Shown: piece by piece, positions 26,854 through 36,956 of the stretch
Numbering within the stretch: position 1 is the stretch's first letter
Layout: the number at the start of each line of letters is the position of its first letter
NCBI GenBank assembly: GCA_024227155.1
Contig: JAAELB010000101.1
Location: 1-64,000, forward strand
Length of the DNA stretch: 64,000 nucleotides
Reading direction: 5' to 3'
DNA from: Desulfobulbaceae bacterium
GTDB taxonomy: Bacteria > Desulfobacterota > Desulfobulbia > Desulfobulbales > Desulfocapsaceae
The notes under the pieces: model-generated
What the model was told of the DNA's origin: nothing
Seen by the model: the letters and a program-made list of their open reading frames with translations, nothing else
Database searches by the model: none
Made by a program: the position numbers and the translations under genes

Positions 26854-27125
26854 CCAAACTACGAAACAACTAATTGTTAATTTCATATCTTTTTCTTTTT
26901 ATCTAACTATTACAGTACAAAAGACACTAACTGCAACCGAATACACTTCTTTCCCCTTGTAAATTCATCAGTTTATATTTTTTTTCACACCATATTTATA
27001 AGACGTTTTAAGAAAAAAGACTCAACCAAGAGGTTGCCGGCAAGAACAGTTTTCTTTGCAGGAAGAGATGATTTTTTACAGTTGAGCAAAGAAGCATAAA
27101 GCTATTCATTCAAACACAGCCAACA

Positions 27126-27767
27126 ATGCTAGAAGATCTCAAACCGGACGTAAAAGACAGACTCGAAACTGCAGTGATGGAGATTTTTTCAACTTCAGAC
27201 TTCCATAAGGCCAGCATTCGTGATATTGCAGAACGTGCTGGCGTCAGTTTTACAACCATTTACAAACATTATGGCAGTAAAGAGCAACTGCTGTTCGCAT
27301 TCGTCAATATCTGGATGGGCAAACTCACCGATCGTATTGCTGACCACCTCAACGGCATAGAAGATCTAAAAGAAAAGCTGAGAAAAGTTTTTTGGCTCCA
27401 CCTTGATTATTACGAACGCAATGAAGGACTTGGAAGAATTCTCTTTATGACACTTCCCATGCAAACCTGGATGGCAGACAACTCCTTTGACCAGAAAAGA
27501 AGGATCACTCTAATAATTAATGTACTCAAAGAAGGCCAAAAGGAAGGAATTATTAATCCGGAGATACGTGCCGGATCCCTACTTGATTTCATGCTGGGCT
27601 TTATTCAGCGCACCTTTTTTATGTGGATAATTCGCGGAAAACAGAACAGCCTCACCACTAACGCCAATGCTCTATTTGAAATGATATGGCAAGGCATGGC
27701 AAATCCAGATATCATAGAATACAACTACCCTGATATCGATCAGGACGATGAGAATAGTAATTTGTAG
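27126..27767 (+). CDS. TetR/AcrR family regulator 1
   Basis: A 213-residue TetR-family regulator. The N-terminal helix-turn-helix is ASIRDIAERAGVSFTTIYKHYGSKEQLLFAFV (about residues 26-57), followed by an all-helical ligand domain. It is a close paralogue of the regulator at 31901: long identical blocks such as GKLTDRI and KLRKVFW extend through the ligand domain. Both precede methylmalonyl-CoA genes, so I infer they sense an acyl-CoA or related metabolite and control mmd, mcm and perhaps acs. No ribosome site is visible before the ATG. Downstream is a dispersed repeat and then mmdA. Confidence 0.88.
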   Translation: MLEDLKPDVKDRLETAVMEIFSTSDFHKASIRDIAERAGVSFTTIYKHYGSKEQLLFAFVNIWMGKLTDRIADHLNGIEDLKEKLRKVFWLHLDYYERNEGLGRILFMTLPMQTWMADNSFDQKRRITLIINVLKEGQKEGIINPEIRAGSLLDFMLGFIQRTFFMWIIRGKQNSLTTNANALFEMIWQGMANPDIIEYNYPDIDQDDENSNL

Positions 27768-27815
27768 CAAACAACAAGAAAAAAGACCAACCCCGATAAA
27801 CGGGAAATAAGTCGG

Positions 27816-27913
27816 GATAAGTGCCTTGGAGATTATTTTAAGCTCTTAATTTCAATACGGTCTCCAGAATACTTGTTTTTTTATTGCAGTTTCTCTGGAG
27901 TAAGGCACTTATC
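27816..27913. repeat. Dispersed AGTGCCTT hairpin repeat, copy C
   Basis: A 98-nt element bounded by a perfect 12-bp inverted repeat, GATAAGTGCCTT / AAGGCACTTATC. Inside, in reverse complement, CTCCAGA pairs with TCTGGAG around a loop containing ATAAAAAAACAAG, which matches the loop of copy A. It lies between tetR1 and mmdA. Confidence 0.8.
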
Positions 27914-27950
27914 ACAGACACTAAAAAAAGAACCTCAAGGAGCTCAACAC

Positions 27951-29498
27951 ATGTCTTTGGATAAAAGAGAATTCCTGCAGAAAAAGAAAGAAAAACTGTC
28001 CATGGGAGGCGGGGCTGAACGGATAGAAAAACAGCATGCCAAAGGAAAGATGACCGCCCGGGAAAGACTTCAATTACTGTTCGACGAAGGAACTTTCATA
28101 GAAATCGACGCCTTTGTAAAAAATCGCTGTACCAGATTTGGCATGGACAAGATGGATTTTGAAGGTGAATCAGTGGTCACAGGTTACGGCCAGATAGATG
28201 GCCGGGTCGTCTACGCCTACTCCCAGGATTTTACCATAACGGGTGGTTCTCTAGGTGAAATGCACGCCGCCAAAATCGTCAAGGCGATGGACTCAGCTGC
28301 AAAAGTGGGTGCACCCTTAGTAGGCCTCAACGACTCCGGCGGAGCAAGGATCCAGGAGGCGGTCGACGCACTCAATGGCTACGGCAGTATCTTTTACCGA
28401 AACTCCATCTACTCAGGGGTTATACCGCAGATTTCTGCAATTATGGGCCCCTGTGCTGGAGGAGCCGTCTACTCACCTGCACTTACCGACTTTATTTTTA
28501 TGGTGGACAAAACCTCTCAGATGTTCATTACCGGTCCCCAGGTAATCAAAACGGTAACGGGCGAAATTGTCACCTCTGAAGACCTCGGTGGTGCAATGAC
28601 CCATAACAGCATAAGCGGCAATGCTCATTTTATGGCAACCGACGAACACCAGTGTCTGGCGAGCATACGCAATCTACTGAAATACCTGCCATCCAACTCA
28701 ATGGAAAAGGCCCCGGCCACCGAATGTCTTGATGACATCAACAGACAAATCGATGAACTCGACGACCTCATTCCGGACAACCCCAATAAACCATACAATA
28801 TTCTTGATGTAATTCTCCCCATCATCGATAACGGTGAGTTCATGGAGTACCAACCTTATTTTGCCACAAATCTGGTTACCGGGTACGCCAAAATAAATGG
28901 TAAGTCTGTAGGTATAGTTGCAAACCAACCCAACGTAATGGCGGGCTGCCTGGACATAAATGCCGGAGATAAAGGCGCCAGATTTATTCGAACCTGCGAC
29001 TCCTTTAACATCCCTCTGCTCACCTTTGTGGATGTACCGGGTTTTCTCCCCGGAACCAATCAAGAGTACGGAGGCATCATCCGACACGGGGCAAAACTTC
29101 TCTACTCCTACAGCGAAGCGACTGTCCCCAAGGTCACTGTTATCACACGAAAGGCTTATGGAGGTGCCTACCTGGCGATGTGTTCCAAATCACTTGGAGC
29201 CGACATGGTTTTTGCATGGCCATCAGCCGAAGTTGCAGTAATGGGCTCTGAAGGCGCTGCAAATATCATCTTTAGAAATGATATAGCCAAAGCTGAGAAC
29301 AAGGCCGAAACAAAAAAGAAAATAATCGAGGAATACTCCGCCGAATTTGCAACCCCATACAAGGCCGCTGAACGTGGGTTCGTCGATGACGTAATCGAGC
29401 CCCATAGCTCCAGACAAAGAATAATAGATGCCCTGAACATGCTCGAAGGAAAAAGACAAAAATTACCTTCTAAAAAGCACGGCAACCTTCCACTCTAA
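27951..29498 (+). CDS. mmdA: Methylmalonyl-CoA decarboxylase alpha (carboxyltransferase) subunit
   Basis: A 515-residue carboxyltransferase of the PccB/MmdA family that moves CO2 from methylmalonyl-CoA to biotin. Motifs: the N-terminal GGGAERIEKQHAKGKMTARERL, GASLGE-type oxyanion loops ([40 protein letters not shown]) and [29 protein letters not shown] in the CoA half. I chose ATG 27951, preceded by AAGGAG; the longer frame runs back through the repeat. The following genes encode a gamma-like anchor, a biotin carrier and the OadB-type membrane subunit, which identifies it as the Na+-translocating complex and not propionyl-CoA carboxylase. Confidence 0.92.
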   Translation: MSLDKREFLQKKKEKLSMGGGAERIEKQHAKGKMTARERLQLLFDEGTFIEIDAFVKNRCTRFGMDKMDFEGESVVTGYGQIDGRVVYAYSQDFTITGGSLGEMHAAKIVKAMDSAAKVGAPLVGLNDSGGARIQEAVDALNGYGSIFYRNSIYSGVIPQISAIMGPCAGGAVYSPALTDFIFMVDKTSQMFITGPQVIKTVTGEIVTSEDLGGAMTHNSISGNAHFMATDEHQCLASIRNLLKYLPSNSMEKAPATECLDDINRQIDELDDLIPDNPNKPYNILDVILPIIDNGEFMEYQPYFATNLVTGYAKINGKSVGIVANQPNVMAGCLDINAGDKGARFIRTCDSFNIPLLTFVDVPGFLPGTNQEYGGIIRHGAKLLYSYSEATVPKVTVITRKAYGGAYLAMCSKSLGADMVFAWPSAEVAVMGSEGAANIIFRNDIAKAENKAETKKKIIEEYSAEFATPYKAAERGFVDDVIEPHSSRQRIIDALNMLEGKRQKLPSKKHGNLPL

Positions 29499-29512
29499 CA
29501 GGGGAACATCAC

Positions 29513-29935
29513 ATGACAGTCACAGAACTCCTGGCCAAATTTGCCAATCCTGAAATCATGGAGAGTCTCGCCATATCGGACAAGATACAGGCAGGACTCA
29601 TCACCACAGTCCTGGGGATGGGCATAACCTTCACGGCCCTGGTCGTCCTGCTTTTCATCATTTCCTGGATGAACAAAATCCTTAACCCTCAAAAAAACAG
29701 TCCGACGTCTACCACCGCTGCAGAAGCCGCAACAGAACCAGACTCAGCAATAGATGATGCGACATCACAGCAACATAATGACTGCGAGCTTGTTGCAGCA
29801 ATAACAACCGCCATAGCCATGACACTGAAAACATCATCCAGCAATATAGTAATCAAGAACATTAAAAAAGTTGAAGACAACTCCCCGGCCTGGAATCGTG
29901 CCGGAATTATTGAACAGATGAACAGCAGATTTTAA
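29513..29935 (+). CDS. mmdD: Decarboxylase gamma/delta subunit, OadG/MmdD type
   Basis: A 140-residue small membrane subunit of the sodium-pump decarboxylase. There is one transmembrane helix (about residues 28-53, AGLITTVLGMGITFTALVVLLFIISWM), then a Ser/Thr/Ala linker, and a C-terminal cytoplasmic tail with VAAITTAIAMTL and SPAWNRAGIIEQMNSR (W127). OadG-type subunits hold the complex together. It starts 14 nt after mmdA. Confidence 0.85.
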   Translation: MTVTELLAKFANPEIMESLAISDKIQAGLITTVLGMGITFTALVVLLFIISWMNKILNPQKNSPTSTTAAEAATEPDSAIDDATSQQHNDCELVAAITTAIAMTLKTSSSNIVIKNIKKVEDNSPAWNRAGIIEQMNSRF

Positions 29936-29972
29936 CTATTAAAACAATAAACTACAAAGGGAGAAGATATAA

Positions 29973-30377
29973 ATGAAATTATTCAGAGTGGTTGTAAACG
30001 GCAGTGAGTACAAGGTTGAGATTGAAGAAATCAACGAACAGGGTTCAGCTCAGACACCAGCACCAAAATCCACGCCCGCGCCTTCACCTCAGCCCGCGCC
30101 ACAGCCTGCAGCAGCAAAACCTGCACCTGCGGCAAAGCCTGCAGCAGCACAAACCCCTGCCGGTGGGGCAATTGTTGCGCCAATGCCGGGGACCGTATTG
30201 CGCGTCGAAGTAAACAAGGGAGACAGTGTAACCCAGGGACAGATCCTGCTGGTTCTTGAAGCTATGAAAATGGAAAACGAAATCCAGGCTCCAGCCGACG
30301 GTGTCGTACAGGAACTCAACATCTCCGAAGGTGCATCAGTTAACGCTGGCGACACCCTCATCGTGTTGTCATCTTAA
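29973..30377 (+). CDS. mmdC: Biotin carboxyl carrier protein of methylmalonyl-CoA decarboxylase
   Basis: A 134-residue biotin carrier. A short N-terminal segment is followed by a Pro/Ala-rich flexible linker (about residues 28-62) and a biotinyl domain (about 65-134), with the biotinylated lysine K99 in LEAMKMENE. It carries CO2 from the alpha subunit to the membrane beta subunit. It sits between mmdD and mmdB. Confidence 0.94.
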   Translation: MKLFRVVVNGSEYKVEIEEINEQGSAQTPAPKSTPAPSPQPAPQPAAAKPAPAAKPAAAQTPAGGAIVAPMPGTVLRVEVNKGDSVTQGQILLVLEAMKMENEIQAPADGVVQELNISEGASVNAGDTLIVLSS

Positions 30378-30390
30378 CAGGAGACTCATT

Positions 30391-31554
30391 ATGCTGGAAG
30401 CACTTCTCGCATTTATTAAAAGTACAGGGTTTTTCGGACTCACCTTTGGCGCAATCGCCATGATAGGTGTAGCCTGTATCCTGTTATATCTTGCAATAGT
30501 AAAAAAATTCGAACCGCTACTGTTGGTACCCATAGCCTTTGGTGTTCTTCTCACTAATCTTCCCTTTGCCGGCCTTATGGCTGAGCCGGTAATGGAGATC
30601 AAAGAAAACGTTATCCACACGGTGGAACCCGGCGGTCTGCTGTATTACCTCTTCCAGGGGGATCATCTGGGAATCTTCCCTCCCCTGATTTTCATGGGGG
30701 TCGGTGCCATGACTGATTTTGGCCCGCTAATAGCCAACCCTAAATCATTGCTTCTTGGCGCTGCTGCGCAATTTGGTATTTTCATAACTTTTATAGGCGC
30801 AATCGCATCAGGACTCTTTACGGCGCAGGAGGCAGCATCAATTGGTATTATCGGTGGAGCCGACGGGCCAACCGCAATTTTCCTCTCATCAAAACTTGCA
30901 CCGCACTTACTCGGCCCCATTGCCATTGCAGCCTATTCTTACATGGCACTGGTACCAATTATCCAACCACCGATCATGCGCTTTTTGACCACCAAGGAAG
31001 AACGCGTGATCCGCATGACTCAGCTCCGCGACGTGACAAAAAGGGAAAAAATAATTTTCCCAATTATTGTTACTATTATTGTATCACTCATTGTGCCACC
31101 CGCAGCAACCCTGATTGGAATGCTTATGCTTGGCAATCTCTTCAGAGAATGTGGCGTTGTGGGTAGACTTGAAGATACAGCTAAAAATGCACTGATCAAC
31201 ATTATCACCATATTTCTAGGGGTGACAGTAGGTGCTACCGCCACTGCTGAGCAATTCCTCACCATCGATACAATCGCCATTCTCACCTTAGGAGTTGTGG
31301 CCTTCGCTATTGGTACGGCCTCTGGGGTTATTCTTGCCAAGTTAATGAATAAAACCCTCAACATGAATATCAATCCTCTCATTGGTTCAGCTGGAGTCTC
31401 CGCTGTACCCATGGCTGCGAGGGTTTCACAGGTCGTTGGCCAGAAAGAAGACCCGGGCAACTTCCTCTTGATGCATGCCATGGGACCAAACGTCGCCGGG
31501 GTTATTGGCTCTGCAGTGTCCGCCGGCGTACTTTTATCAATGTTTGGAAATTAA
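30391..31554 (+). CDS. mmdB: Sodium-translocating decarboxylase beta subunit (OadB/MmdB)
   Basis: A 387-residue polytopic membrane protein that decarboxylates carboxybiotin and exports Na+. It has many hydrophobic segments and the conserved [17 protein letters not shown], whose Asp takes part in Na+ transport, plus [16 protein letters not shown] and [22 protein letters not shown] near the end. I chose ATG 30391, after CAGGAGA; the longer frame overlaps mmdC. It is the last gene of the mmdADCB operon, with a stable hairpin downstream. Confidence 0.95.
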   Translation: MLEALLAFIKSTGFFGLTFGAIAMIGVACILLYLAIVKKFEPLLLVPIAFGVLLTNLPFAGLMAEPVMEIKENVIHTVEPGGLLYYLFQGDHLGIFPPLIFMGVGAMTDFGPLIANPKSLLLGAAAQFGIFITFIGAIASGLFTAQEAASIGIIGGADGPTAIFLSSKLAPHLLGPIAIAAYSYMALVPIIQPPIMRFLTTKEERVIRMTQLRDVTKREKIIFPIIVTIIVSLIVPPAATLIGMLMLGNLFRECGVVGRLEDTAKNALINIITIFLGVTVGATATAEQFLTIDTIAILTLGVVAFAIGTASGVILAKLMNKTLNMNINPLIGSAGVSAVPMAARVSQVVGQKEDPGNFLLMHAMGPNVAGVIGSAVSAGVLLSMFGN

Positions 31555-31578
31555 CAGACACGCAGTAAGTCCCACTAG

Positions 31579-31616
31579 CAAGCCGTAATAAAGGACAATT
31601 GTTTTATTACGGCTTG
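31579..31616 (+). terminator. Stable hairpin at the end of the mmd operon
   Basis: A 14-bp perfect stem, CAAGCCGTAATAAA / TTTATTACGGCTTG, with a 10-nt loop. No U-tract follows, so it may stabilise the 3' end instead of acting as a classic terminator. Confidence 0.65.
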
Positions 31617-31708
31617 TCCATCCCCACGCCTGACAGCCTCCCCGCAAAAAGGACTCATAAAGAACAGCTTTTTACTTGAAAGATAATAAATTATACATTA
31701 CATATAAT

Positions 31709-31725
31709 GAGTAACAATGTTACTC
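31709..31725. promoter_or_regulatory. Palindromic operator GAGTAACAATGTTACTC (site 2)
   Basis: A 17-bp perfect palindrome about an odd centre. Its 13-bp core is identical to site 1 upstream of tetR1. It lies about 175 nt upstream of tetR2. Confidence 0.65.
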
Positions 31726-31900
31726 TACATCCTTGCAACAGATAACTAGAACCACACTTAGCACACTATTTTGGATATTTAGATTTATATTTCTCACGTA
31801 ACACTAATATACATAAGAAATACAACTGAACATATACAGCTGATTCAAACCCTGATAATTTGTTTATCTATAACAACGTTCTCACTATATAACTCATTTC

Positions 31901-32521
31901 ATGGTCGACCAACTTAATAGTGACATCCACAAACGACTGGAGCTCGCTGTTCTCGAAATTTTTTCGAATTCAGATTTCCACCGAGCATCAATACGCGACA
32001 TAGCACATACTGCCGGCGTCAGTTTCACGACGATATACAAGCATTATGGCAGTAAAGAGCAACTTGTTTTCGCCTTCGTTGATATCTGGATGGGAAAGTT
32101 AACAGATCGGATCGTAGACCATTTAAAGGGAATAGAAAATCTCAAAGAGAAACTGCGTAAGGTTTTCTGGTTGCAACTCGATTATTACGAAAGACATGAG
32201 GGGTTGGGAAGAATTGTTTTTATGACCCTGCCAATGAAGACCTGGATGGCAGACAGGACCTTTGACCAACCCAGAATGATGTCTCTCATGATTGATGTGT
32301 TGCGGCAGGGACAAAGCGAAGGCATCCTCAACCCACATGTACGCGCCGGCACCTTGCTCGACTTCCTAATGGGATTTGTACAGCGAAGTTTCTTTATGTG
32401 GATTTTACGGGGCAAGAATGAATCACTATCAGAACAGGCAAACATAATGTTTGAAATGGTGTGGCAGGGAATGGCCAACCCTGAAAAACCAATCCAGGAC
32501 AAGACGTCAAGGCTTAAATAA
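31901..32521 (+). CDS. TetR/AcrR family regulator 2
   Basis: A 206-residue TetR-family regulator, a close paralogue of the one at 27126. The helix-turn-helix ASIRDIAHTAGVSFTTIYKHYGSKEQLVFAFV is nearly identical, and conserved blocks continue through the ligand domain (GKLTDRIVDHL, KLRKVFWLQLDYYER, ANPEKP end). Near-identical recognition helices and a shared 13-bp palindrome suggest both bind the same sites. It is 49 nt upstream of the epimerase gene and probably in its operon. No ribosome site is visible; a TATATAAC sequence 11 nt upstream of the ATG raises the chance of a leaderless message. Confidence 0.88.
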   Translation: MVDQLNSDIHKRLELAVLEIFSNSDFHRASIRDIAHTAGVSFTTIYKHYGSKEQLVFAFVDIWMGKLTDRIVDHLKGIENLKEKLRKVFWLQLDYYERHEGLGRIVFMTLPMKTWMADRTFDQPRMMSLMIDVLRQGQSEGILNPHVRAGTLLDFLMGFVQRSFFMWILRGKNESLSEQANIMFEMVWQGMANPEKPIQDKTSRLK

Positions 32522-32570
32522 CAATAGTCGCGTTCAGATTTCGCGAAAACAGACATTTTTGGAGGAGAAC

Positions 32571-32975
32571 ATGGAAATTCTTAAGATTGATCATTTGGGC
32601 ATAGCGGTAAACAGCATCGATGATGGGAAAAATTTCTGGTCAGATGTTATGGGACTACATTTCGAAGGCGCCGAAACCGTCGATGCCCAAAAAGTGACCA
32701 CCGCTTTTTTTCCAGTTGGTGAGAGTGAAGTTGAACTCCTCGAATCAACATCACCAGATGGACCTGTGGCAAAATTTATCGAGAAAAAAGGTACAGGTTT
32801 TCAGCACGTCGCCTTCAGAGTTGCTGATATTGAGGCAGCACTTGAAGAACTCAAAGAAAAAGGTATTCAGTTGATCGATCAGAAGCCAAGAATTGGTGCT
32901 GGTGGAGCTAAAATTGCTTTTCTCCATCCAAAGGCAACTGGGGGAGTACTCGTAGAACTCTGTCAACGAGACTAA
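32571..32975 (+). CDS. mce: Methylmalonyl-CoA epimerase
   Basis: A 135-residue glyoxalase-fold (VOC) enzyme that interconverts (R)- and (S)-methylmalonyl-CoA. Metal ligands are visible in IDHLGIAV (H8), GFQHVAFRV (His) and VLVELCQRD (Glu). I chose ATG 32571, with GGAGGAG; the longer frame overlaps tetR2. The next gene is the mutase that uses its product. Confidence 0.94.
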   Translation: MEILKIDHLGIAVNSIDDGKNFWSDVMGLHFEGAETVDAQKVTTAFFPVGESEVELLESTSPDGPVAKFIEKKGTGFQHVAFRVADIEAALEELKEKGIQLIDQKPRIGAGGAKIAFLHPKATGGVLVELCQRD

Positions 32976-33144
32976 TGTTTTAATTTCTATAGAGATGAGC
33001 CCTGTTTTTACAGGGGCAGTAATCTATACTTTTATTACCGATCCACTCCGAGCATTGACTTAATAATTTGCCTGTGGATCTCACAACATGACTCAACCCC
33101 TGCCGGGGCTGCAAAATTGTATAACTGCGAATAAGGAGTAAACG

Positions 33145-35286
33145 ATGTCAGAGCATCCGAATTTATCAAAGTGGGCTGAACTAGCTGAAAAACAGATGAA
33201 AGGAAAGTCCATAGACACTCTTAACTGGACCACCCCAGAAGGCATCCAGGTAAAGCCTCTCTATACAGCAGAAGACCTTGAGGGAATGGAGTCAGTCAAC
33301 ACCCTTCCTGGAATGGATCCATACGTGCGTGGGCCTATGGCAACTATGTACGCCGGCCGCCCCTGGACAATTCGCCAATACGCCGGTTTTTCAACAGCCA
33401 AAGAGTCCAATGCCTTCTATCACAAGGCACTCGCTGCCGGACAGAAAGGTTTATCCGTTGCTTTTGATCTTGCAACCCATAGAGGTTATGACTCGGATCA
33501 CCCAAGGGTATCAGGAGACATTGGCAAGGCTGGGGTCGCGATTGATTCTGTTGAAGATATGAAGATTCTTTTTGACGGCATCCCGCTTGACAAAATGTCC
33601 GTTTCCATGACTATGAATGGAGCTGTCATCCCAATTCTCGCTGGCTATATTGTCGCCGCCGAAGAACAGGGCGTCAAGCACGAGCAACTCGCAGGAACTA
33701 TCCAGAATGATATATTAAAAGAGTACCTTACCAGGAATACCTATATTTATCCGCCAACTCCATCCATGCGGATTATTTCTGATATCATGTCTTTTTGCTC
33801 AAAGAATATGCCGAAATATAACACCATCAGCATCAGCGGTTACCACATGATGGAAGCTGGCGCCAACAGTGTTCTCCAGACCGCTTTTACCTTGGCCGAT
33901 GGTATTGAATATGTACAGGCCGCTATAAAGAGTGGCATGGATGTTGATGCCTTTGCTCCACGGCTATCGTTCTTTTTTGGTATTGGCATGAACTTTTTCA
34001 TGGATATAGCCATGCTTCGAGCTGCCAGATTCCTCTGGCATCGATCCATGAGTAAGTTTAACCCAAAAAACGTAAAATCCTCAATGTTACGCACCCACTG
34101 CCAAACTTCCGGGTGGAGCTTAACTGAGCAAGATCCTTACAATAACGTCATCAGAACTACGATGGAGGCGATGACAGCAGTTCTTGGAGGTACTCAGTCC
34201 CTTCACACCAACTCTTTTGATGAGGCAATTGGTTTACCAACAGATTTTTCAGCTCGTATTGCCAGGAACACCCAGATCATAGTGCAGGAAGAATCACAAA
34301 TCTGTCATGTCATTGACCCGCTTGGCGGCTCTTATTATGTCGAGTCATTGACCAATTCAATTATTGAAGAAGCCCAAAAAATCATCGATGAAATTGAAGG
34401 ACTCGGTGGCATGGCCAAAGCAATTGAGAGCGGCATGCCTAAGATGCGCATTGAGGAATCCGCTGCCCGTAAACAGGCAAGAATTGACCAGGGCCTAGAT
34501 GTTATTGTCGGTGTTAACAAATACAAGCTCAAAGATGAAAAAATTGATTTTGAAGTTCGTGAAGTACCATCTTCTGTTCGAGATGAACAGATTGCAAGGA
34601 TTAAGGAAATTAAAGCAACCAGAGATACGGCAGCAGTAGAAAAAGCACTTAACGATCTCAAGGCAGCTGCTAAAGGTGACGGTAATCTTCTCGAAGCAGC
34701 GCTTCCTGCGGTACGAGCCAGAGCTACTGTTGGCGAAATATCCGATGCAATAGAGGAAGCTTTCGGTCGTTTTGTGGCAACCACCAGGTGTATTTCTGGA
34801 GCGTATTCTTCTGAGTTCGAAGCGAGCAACGAGACTATCAATTTAATCAAAGAACGAACCAACACTTTCTTTGAGAAGCAGGGTCGTCGTCCTCGCCTTC
34901 TGGTCACCAAGATGGGCCAGGACGGTCATGACCGTGGTTTCAAGGTCGTTGCCAGTGCCTATGCTGATCTCGGCTTTGACGTTGACATCAGCCCCATGTT
35001 TCAAACTCCTGAAGAAGCTGCGAAAATGGCTATCGAAAATGATGTCCACGTTGTTGGAGCATCCAGCCTTGCTGCTGGGCATAAATCTCTCATCCCTGCC
35101 CTTATAGAAGAATTAAAAAAGGCGGGTGGCGAAGATATTCTGGTGGTAGCCGGTGGTGTCATTCCACCTGTAGATTATGATTTTCTCTATGAAGCTGGAG
35201 TACAAGCTGTATTTGGACCTGGCACTCCAATCCCCGATTCAGCTGATAAAACTCTGTCTCTTCTTGAAGAAAAATATCTAAGCTGA
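33145..35286 (+). CDS. mcm: Methylmalonyl-CoA mutase
   Basis: A 713-residue adenosylcobalamin enzyme that interconverts methylmalonyl-CoA and succinyl-CoA. The N-terminal TIM barrel has [38 protein letters not shown] and [11 protein letters not shown]. The C-terminal B12 domain has [10 protein letters not shown] with the cobalt-binding H595, [12 protein letters not shown] and VVAGGVIPP. Fused single-chain form, not alpha/beta. AAGGAG precedes the ATG. The chaperone meaB follows after a terminator. No cobalamin riboswitch was seen in the 169-nt leader. Confidence 0.96.
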   Translation: MSEHPNLSKWAELAEKQMKGKSIDTLNWTTPEGIQVKPLYTAEDLEGMESVNTLPGMDPYVRGPMATMYAGRPWTIRQYAGFSTAKESNAFYHKALAAGQKGLSVAFDLATHRGYDSDHPRVSGDIGKAGVAIDSVEDMKILFDGIPLDKMSVSMTMNGAVIPILAGYIVAAEEQGVKHEQLAGTIQNDILKEYLTRNTYIYPPTPSMRIISDIMSFCSKNMPKYNTISISGYHMMEAGANSVLQTAFTLADGIEYVQAAIKSGMDVDAFAPRLSFFFGIGMNFFMDIAMLRAARFLWHRSMSKFNPKNVKSSMLRTHCQTSGWSLTEQDPYNNVIRTTMEAMTAVLGGTQSLHTNSFDEAIGLPTDFSARIARNTQIIVQEESQICHVIDPLGGSYYVESLTNSIIEEAQKIIDEIEGLGGMAKAIESGMPKMRIEESAARKQARIDQGLDVIVGVNKYKLKDEKIDFEVREVPSSVRDEQIARIKEIKATRDTAAVEKALNDLKAAAKGDGNLLEAALPAVRARATVGEISDAIEEAFGRFVATTRCISGAYSSEFEASNETINLIKERTNTFFEKQGRRPRLLVTKMGQDGHDRGFKVVASAYADLGFDVDISPMFQTPEEAAKMAIENDVHVVGASSLAAGHKSLIPALIEELKKAGGEDILVVAGGVIPPVDYDFLYEAGVQAVFGPGTPIPDSADKTLSLLEEKYLS

Positions 35287-35302
35287 TAGCTCAAGCTGCA
35301 CC

Positions 35303-35353
35303 ACAACGGGTTTGGCGGTTCTCCCTCGCTTGCTGCCGAATCCGTTGTTTTTT
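35303..35353 (+). terminator. Rho-independent terminator of mcm
   Basis: ACAACGG (35303-35309) pairs with CCGTTGT (35342-35348), with further pairing inside (TTGGC / GCCGA) and six T. It separates mcm from meaB, so meaB must have read-through or its own promoter. Confidence 0.75.
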
Positions 35354-35396
35354 ATGATATTATCTAATTCCATAATCCCTTAAAACTTTATTGCAA

Positions 35397-36374
35397 ATGT
35401 TAAAAACTGTTCAGGAATATGTCGACGGTGTGCTTGCCGGCAACAGGCCCATACTAGCCCGCACCATAACTCTTATCGAAAGCGCATTGCCAGCCCACCA
35501 GAAACTAGCCCGTGACATAGTAGCACATCTGCTGCCCCATACCGGAAACAGTGTACGCCTTGGTATAACCGGGGTTCCGGGAGCTGGAAAGAGCACCTAT
35601 ATCGAAAGCTTTGGAACCATGCTCGCCGAAATGGGTCACAGGGTTGCCGTTCTTGCAATAGACCCCAGCTCCAGTCGCAGTGGTGGATCAATCCTTGGCG
35701 ATAAGACCAGAATGGAAAAACTTGCAGTAAACAGCAATGCATTTATCCGACCATCTCCTTCCAGCGGAACGTTAGGGGGCGTGGGGAGAAAAACCCGCGA
35801 AACAATGCTTGTATGCGAAGCAGCAGGCTACGATGTAGTAGTAATTGAGACAGTTGGCGTCGGTCAATCAGAAACAACAGTGGCATCAATGGTTGATTTT
35901 TTTCTCGTTTTGATGATCGCCGGTGCCGGAGATGAGCTGCAGGGTATCAAAAAAGGAGTGCTCGAAGTCGCTGATGCTATTGTGATCAATAAGGCTGATG
36001 GAGACAATATCAACCGGGCAGAACTTGCTAAGAAAGAATATCAGACAGCCCTGCACATGCTGATGCCCACAAGCTCCAACTGGTCGCCCCCTGTACTCAC
36101 ATGTAGTGCACTGGAAAACAGCGGTATTGACAAAATATGGCAGACCATAAATGAACACCGACAGAAATTGACGGATTGTGGGGAAATGGCGTCAAAGAGA
36201 AAAGACCAGGCACTTGACTGGATGTCCTTTCTTCTCGATGATGGATTGAGAAATTGGTTTTACACAAACCCCAAGGTAGTGGAACATCTGCCGCAACTGA
36301 AAATTGAAGTTGAAGCGGGATCAACCTCACCGACCTCAGCTGCGGATTTTCTGTTATCGCTATTAAAAGAATAG
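35397..36374 (+). CDS. meaB: Methylmalonyl-CoA mutase GTPase chaperone MeaB/ArgK
   Basis: A 325-residue G3E-family P-loop GTPase that protects and reloads methylmalonyl-CoA mutase with adenosylcobalamin. Walker A is GVPGAGKSTYIES; the switch region is IDPSSSRSGGSILGDKTRM; ETVGVGQSE and INKADGD (NKxD) follow. I use ATG 35397; a TTG two codons upstream (35391) is the alternative, and neither has a ribosome site. It stands directly after mcm, as in most mutase loci. Confidence 0.93.
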   Translation: MLKTVQEYVDGVLAGNRPILARTITLIESALPAHQKLARDIVAHLLPHTGNSVRLGITGVPGAGKSTYIESFGTMLAEMGHRVAVLAIDPSSSRSGGSILGDKTRMEKLAVNSNAFIRPSPSSGTLGGVGRKTRETMLVCEAAGYDVVVIETVGVGQSETTVASMVDFFLVLMIAGAGDELQGIKKGVLEVADAIVINKADGDNINRAELAKKEYQTALHMLMPTSSNWSPPVLTCSALENSGIDKIWQTINEHRQKLTDCGEMASKRKDQALDWMSFLLDDGLRNWFYTNPKVVEHLPQLKIEVEAGSTSPTSAADFLLSLLKE

Positions 36375-36433
36375 TGTTTCAGTTATACTAACACCCCACA
36401 AGGGGGTATAAGTGCCTTGAAGCTATGTAAAAT

Positions 36434-36943
36434 TTATTTATACCATCCGGAATACTTAACATAGCTTTCTGCGATTCTTTCGATTTCACCTGAAATCAGA
36501 TCCTTGCCGATATCTTTTACCTTCTTTGCAGGCACTCCCGCGTAGATAGAACCACCCTCAACCTTCGTCCCCTGGGTGACAACTGCCCCCGCCGCTATGA
36601 TTGTATTAGATTCAACCACACAATCATCCATAACGATCGCCCCCATTCCAACCAGCACATTATCATGGATAGTGCAGCCATGAACAATCGCATTATGTCC
36701 AACAGAGACATTGTTACCAATGTTCACAGCATATTTTTTATAGGTGCAATGCACCACAGCCCCATCCTGGATATTAACCTTGTTACCCATTCGGATGTAG
36801 TGGACATCCCCACGGAGCACTGCTCCGTACCAGATTGAGCAGTGGTCACCCATGACCACATCCCCAACCACCACGGCGTTTTCAGCTAAAAAACAATCCT
36901 CGCCAAATTGTGGTGTAGTCCCGTTCAATTCTCTAATAATCAT
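36434..36943 (-). CDS. Gamma-class carbonic anhydrase-like hexapeptide protein
   Basis: A 169-residue left-handed beta-helix protein of the YrdA/PaaY/gamma-carbonic anhydrase-like family. Hexapeptide repeats run through FAENAVVVGDVVMGDHCSIWYGAVLRGD and VSVGHNAIVHGCTIHDNVLVGMGAIVMD; the His residues there are the likely metal ligands. A gamma carbonic anhydrase would supply bicarbonate for carboxylation in the pathway, but acyltransferase-related roles are also known in the family. The AGTGCCTT-box sequence at 36410 lies directly after the stop. Confidence 0.85.
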   Translation of the reverse strand: MIIRELNGTTPQFGEDCFLAENAVVVGDVVMGDHCSIWYGAVLRGDVHYIRMGNKVNIQDGAVVHCTYKKYAVNIGNNVSVGHNAIVHGCTIHDNVLVGMGAIVMDDCVVESNTIIAAGAVVTQGTKVEGGSIYAGVPAKKVKDIGKDLISGEIERIAESYVKYSGWYK

Positions 36944-36956
36944 ATAGAACCCTTAA

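Larger units (their letters stand above)
26574..27125. other. Divergent regulatory region, yhdH / tetR1
   Basis: A 552-nt AT-rich gap. It contains two TTGACA hexamers (26790 and 26807), a candidate promoter and the GTAACAATGTTAC palindrome at 26841-26853. The stretch 26854-27125 holds no recognised feature. Confidence 0.6.
31555..31900. other. Intergenic region mmdB / tetR2
   Basis: A 346-nt AT-rich gap with the mmd terminator-like hairpin (31579-31616) and the operator palindrome (31709-31725). No further feature was recognised. Confidence 0.6.

Noticed and set aside
3103..33140. AACTGCGAATAAG occurs near 3105 and near 33122, upstream of tatD and mcm
   Set aside because: A 13-base match is expected by chance many times in 64 kb, and the flanks do not match.
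32976..33144. Possible cobalamin riboswitch upstream of methylmalonyl-CoA mutase
   Set aside because: The 169-nt leader has small hairpins (for example GCCCTGT/ACAGGGGC at 32999-33017) but no B12-box-like sequence, and it is too short for the usual element.
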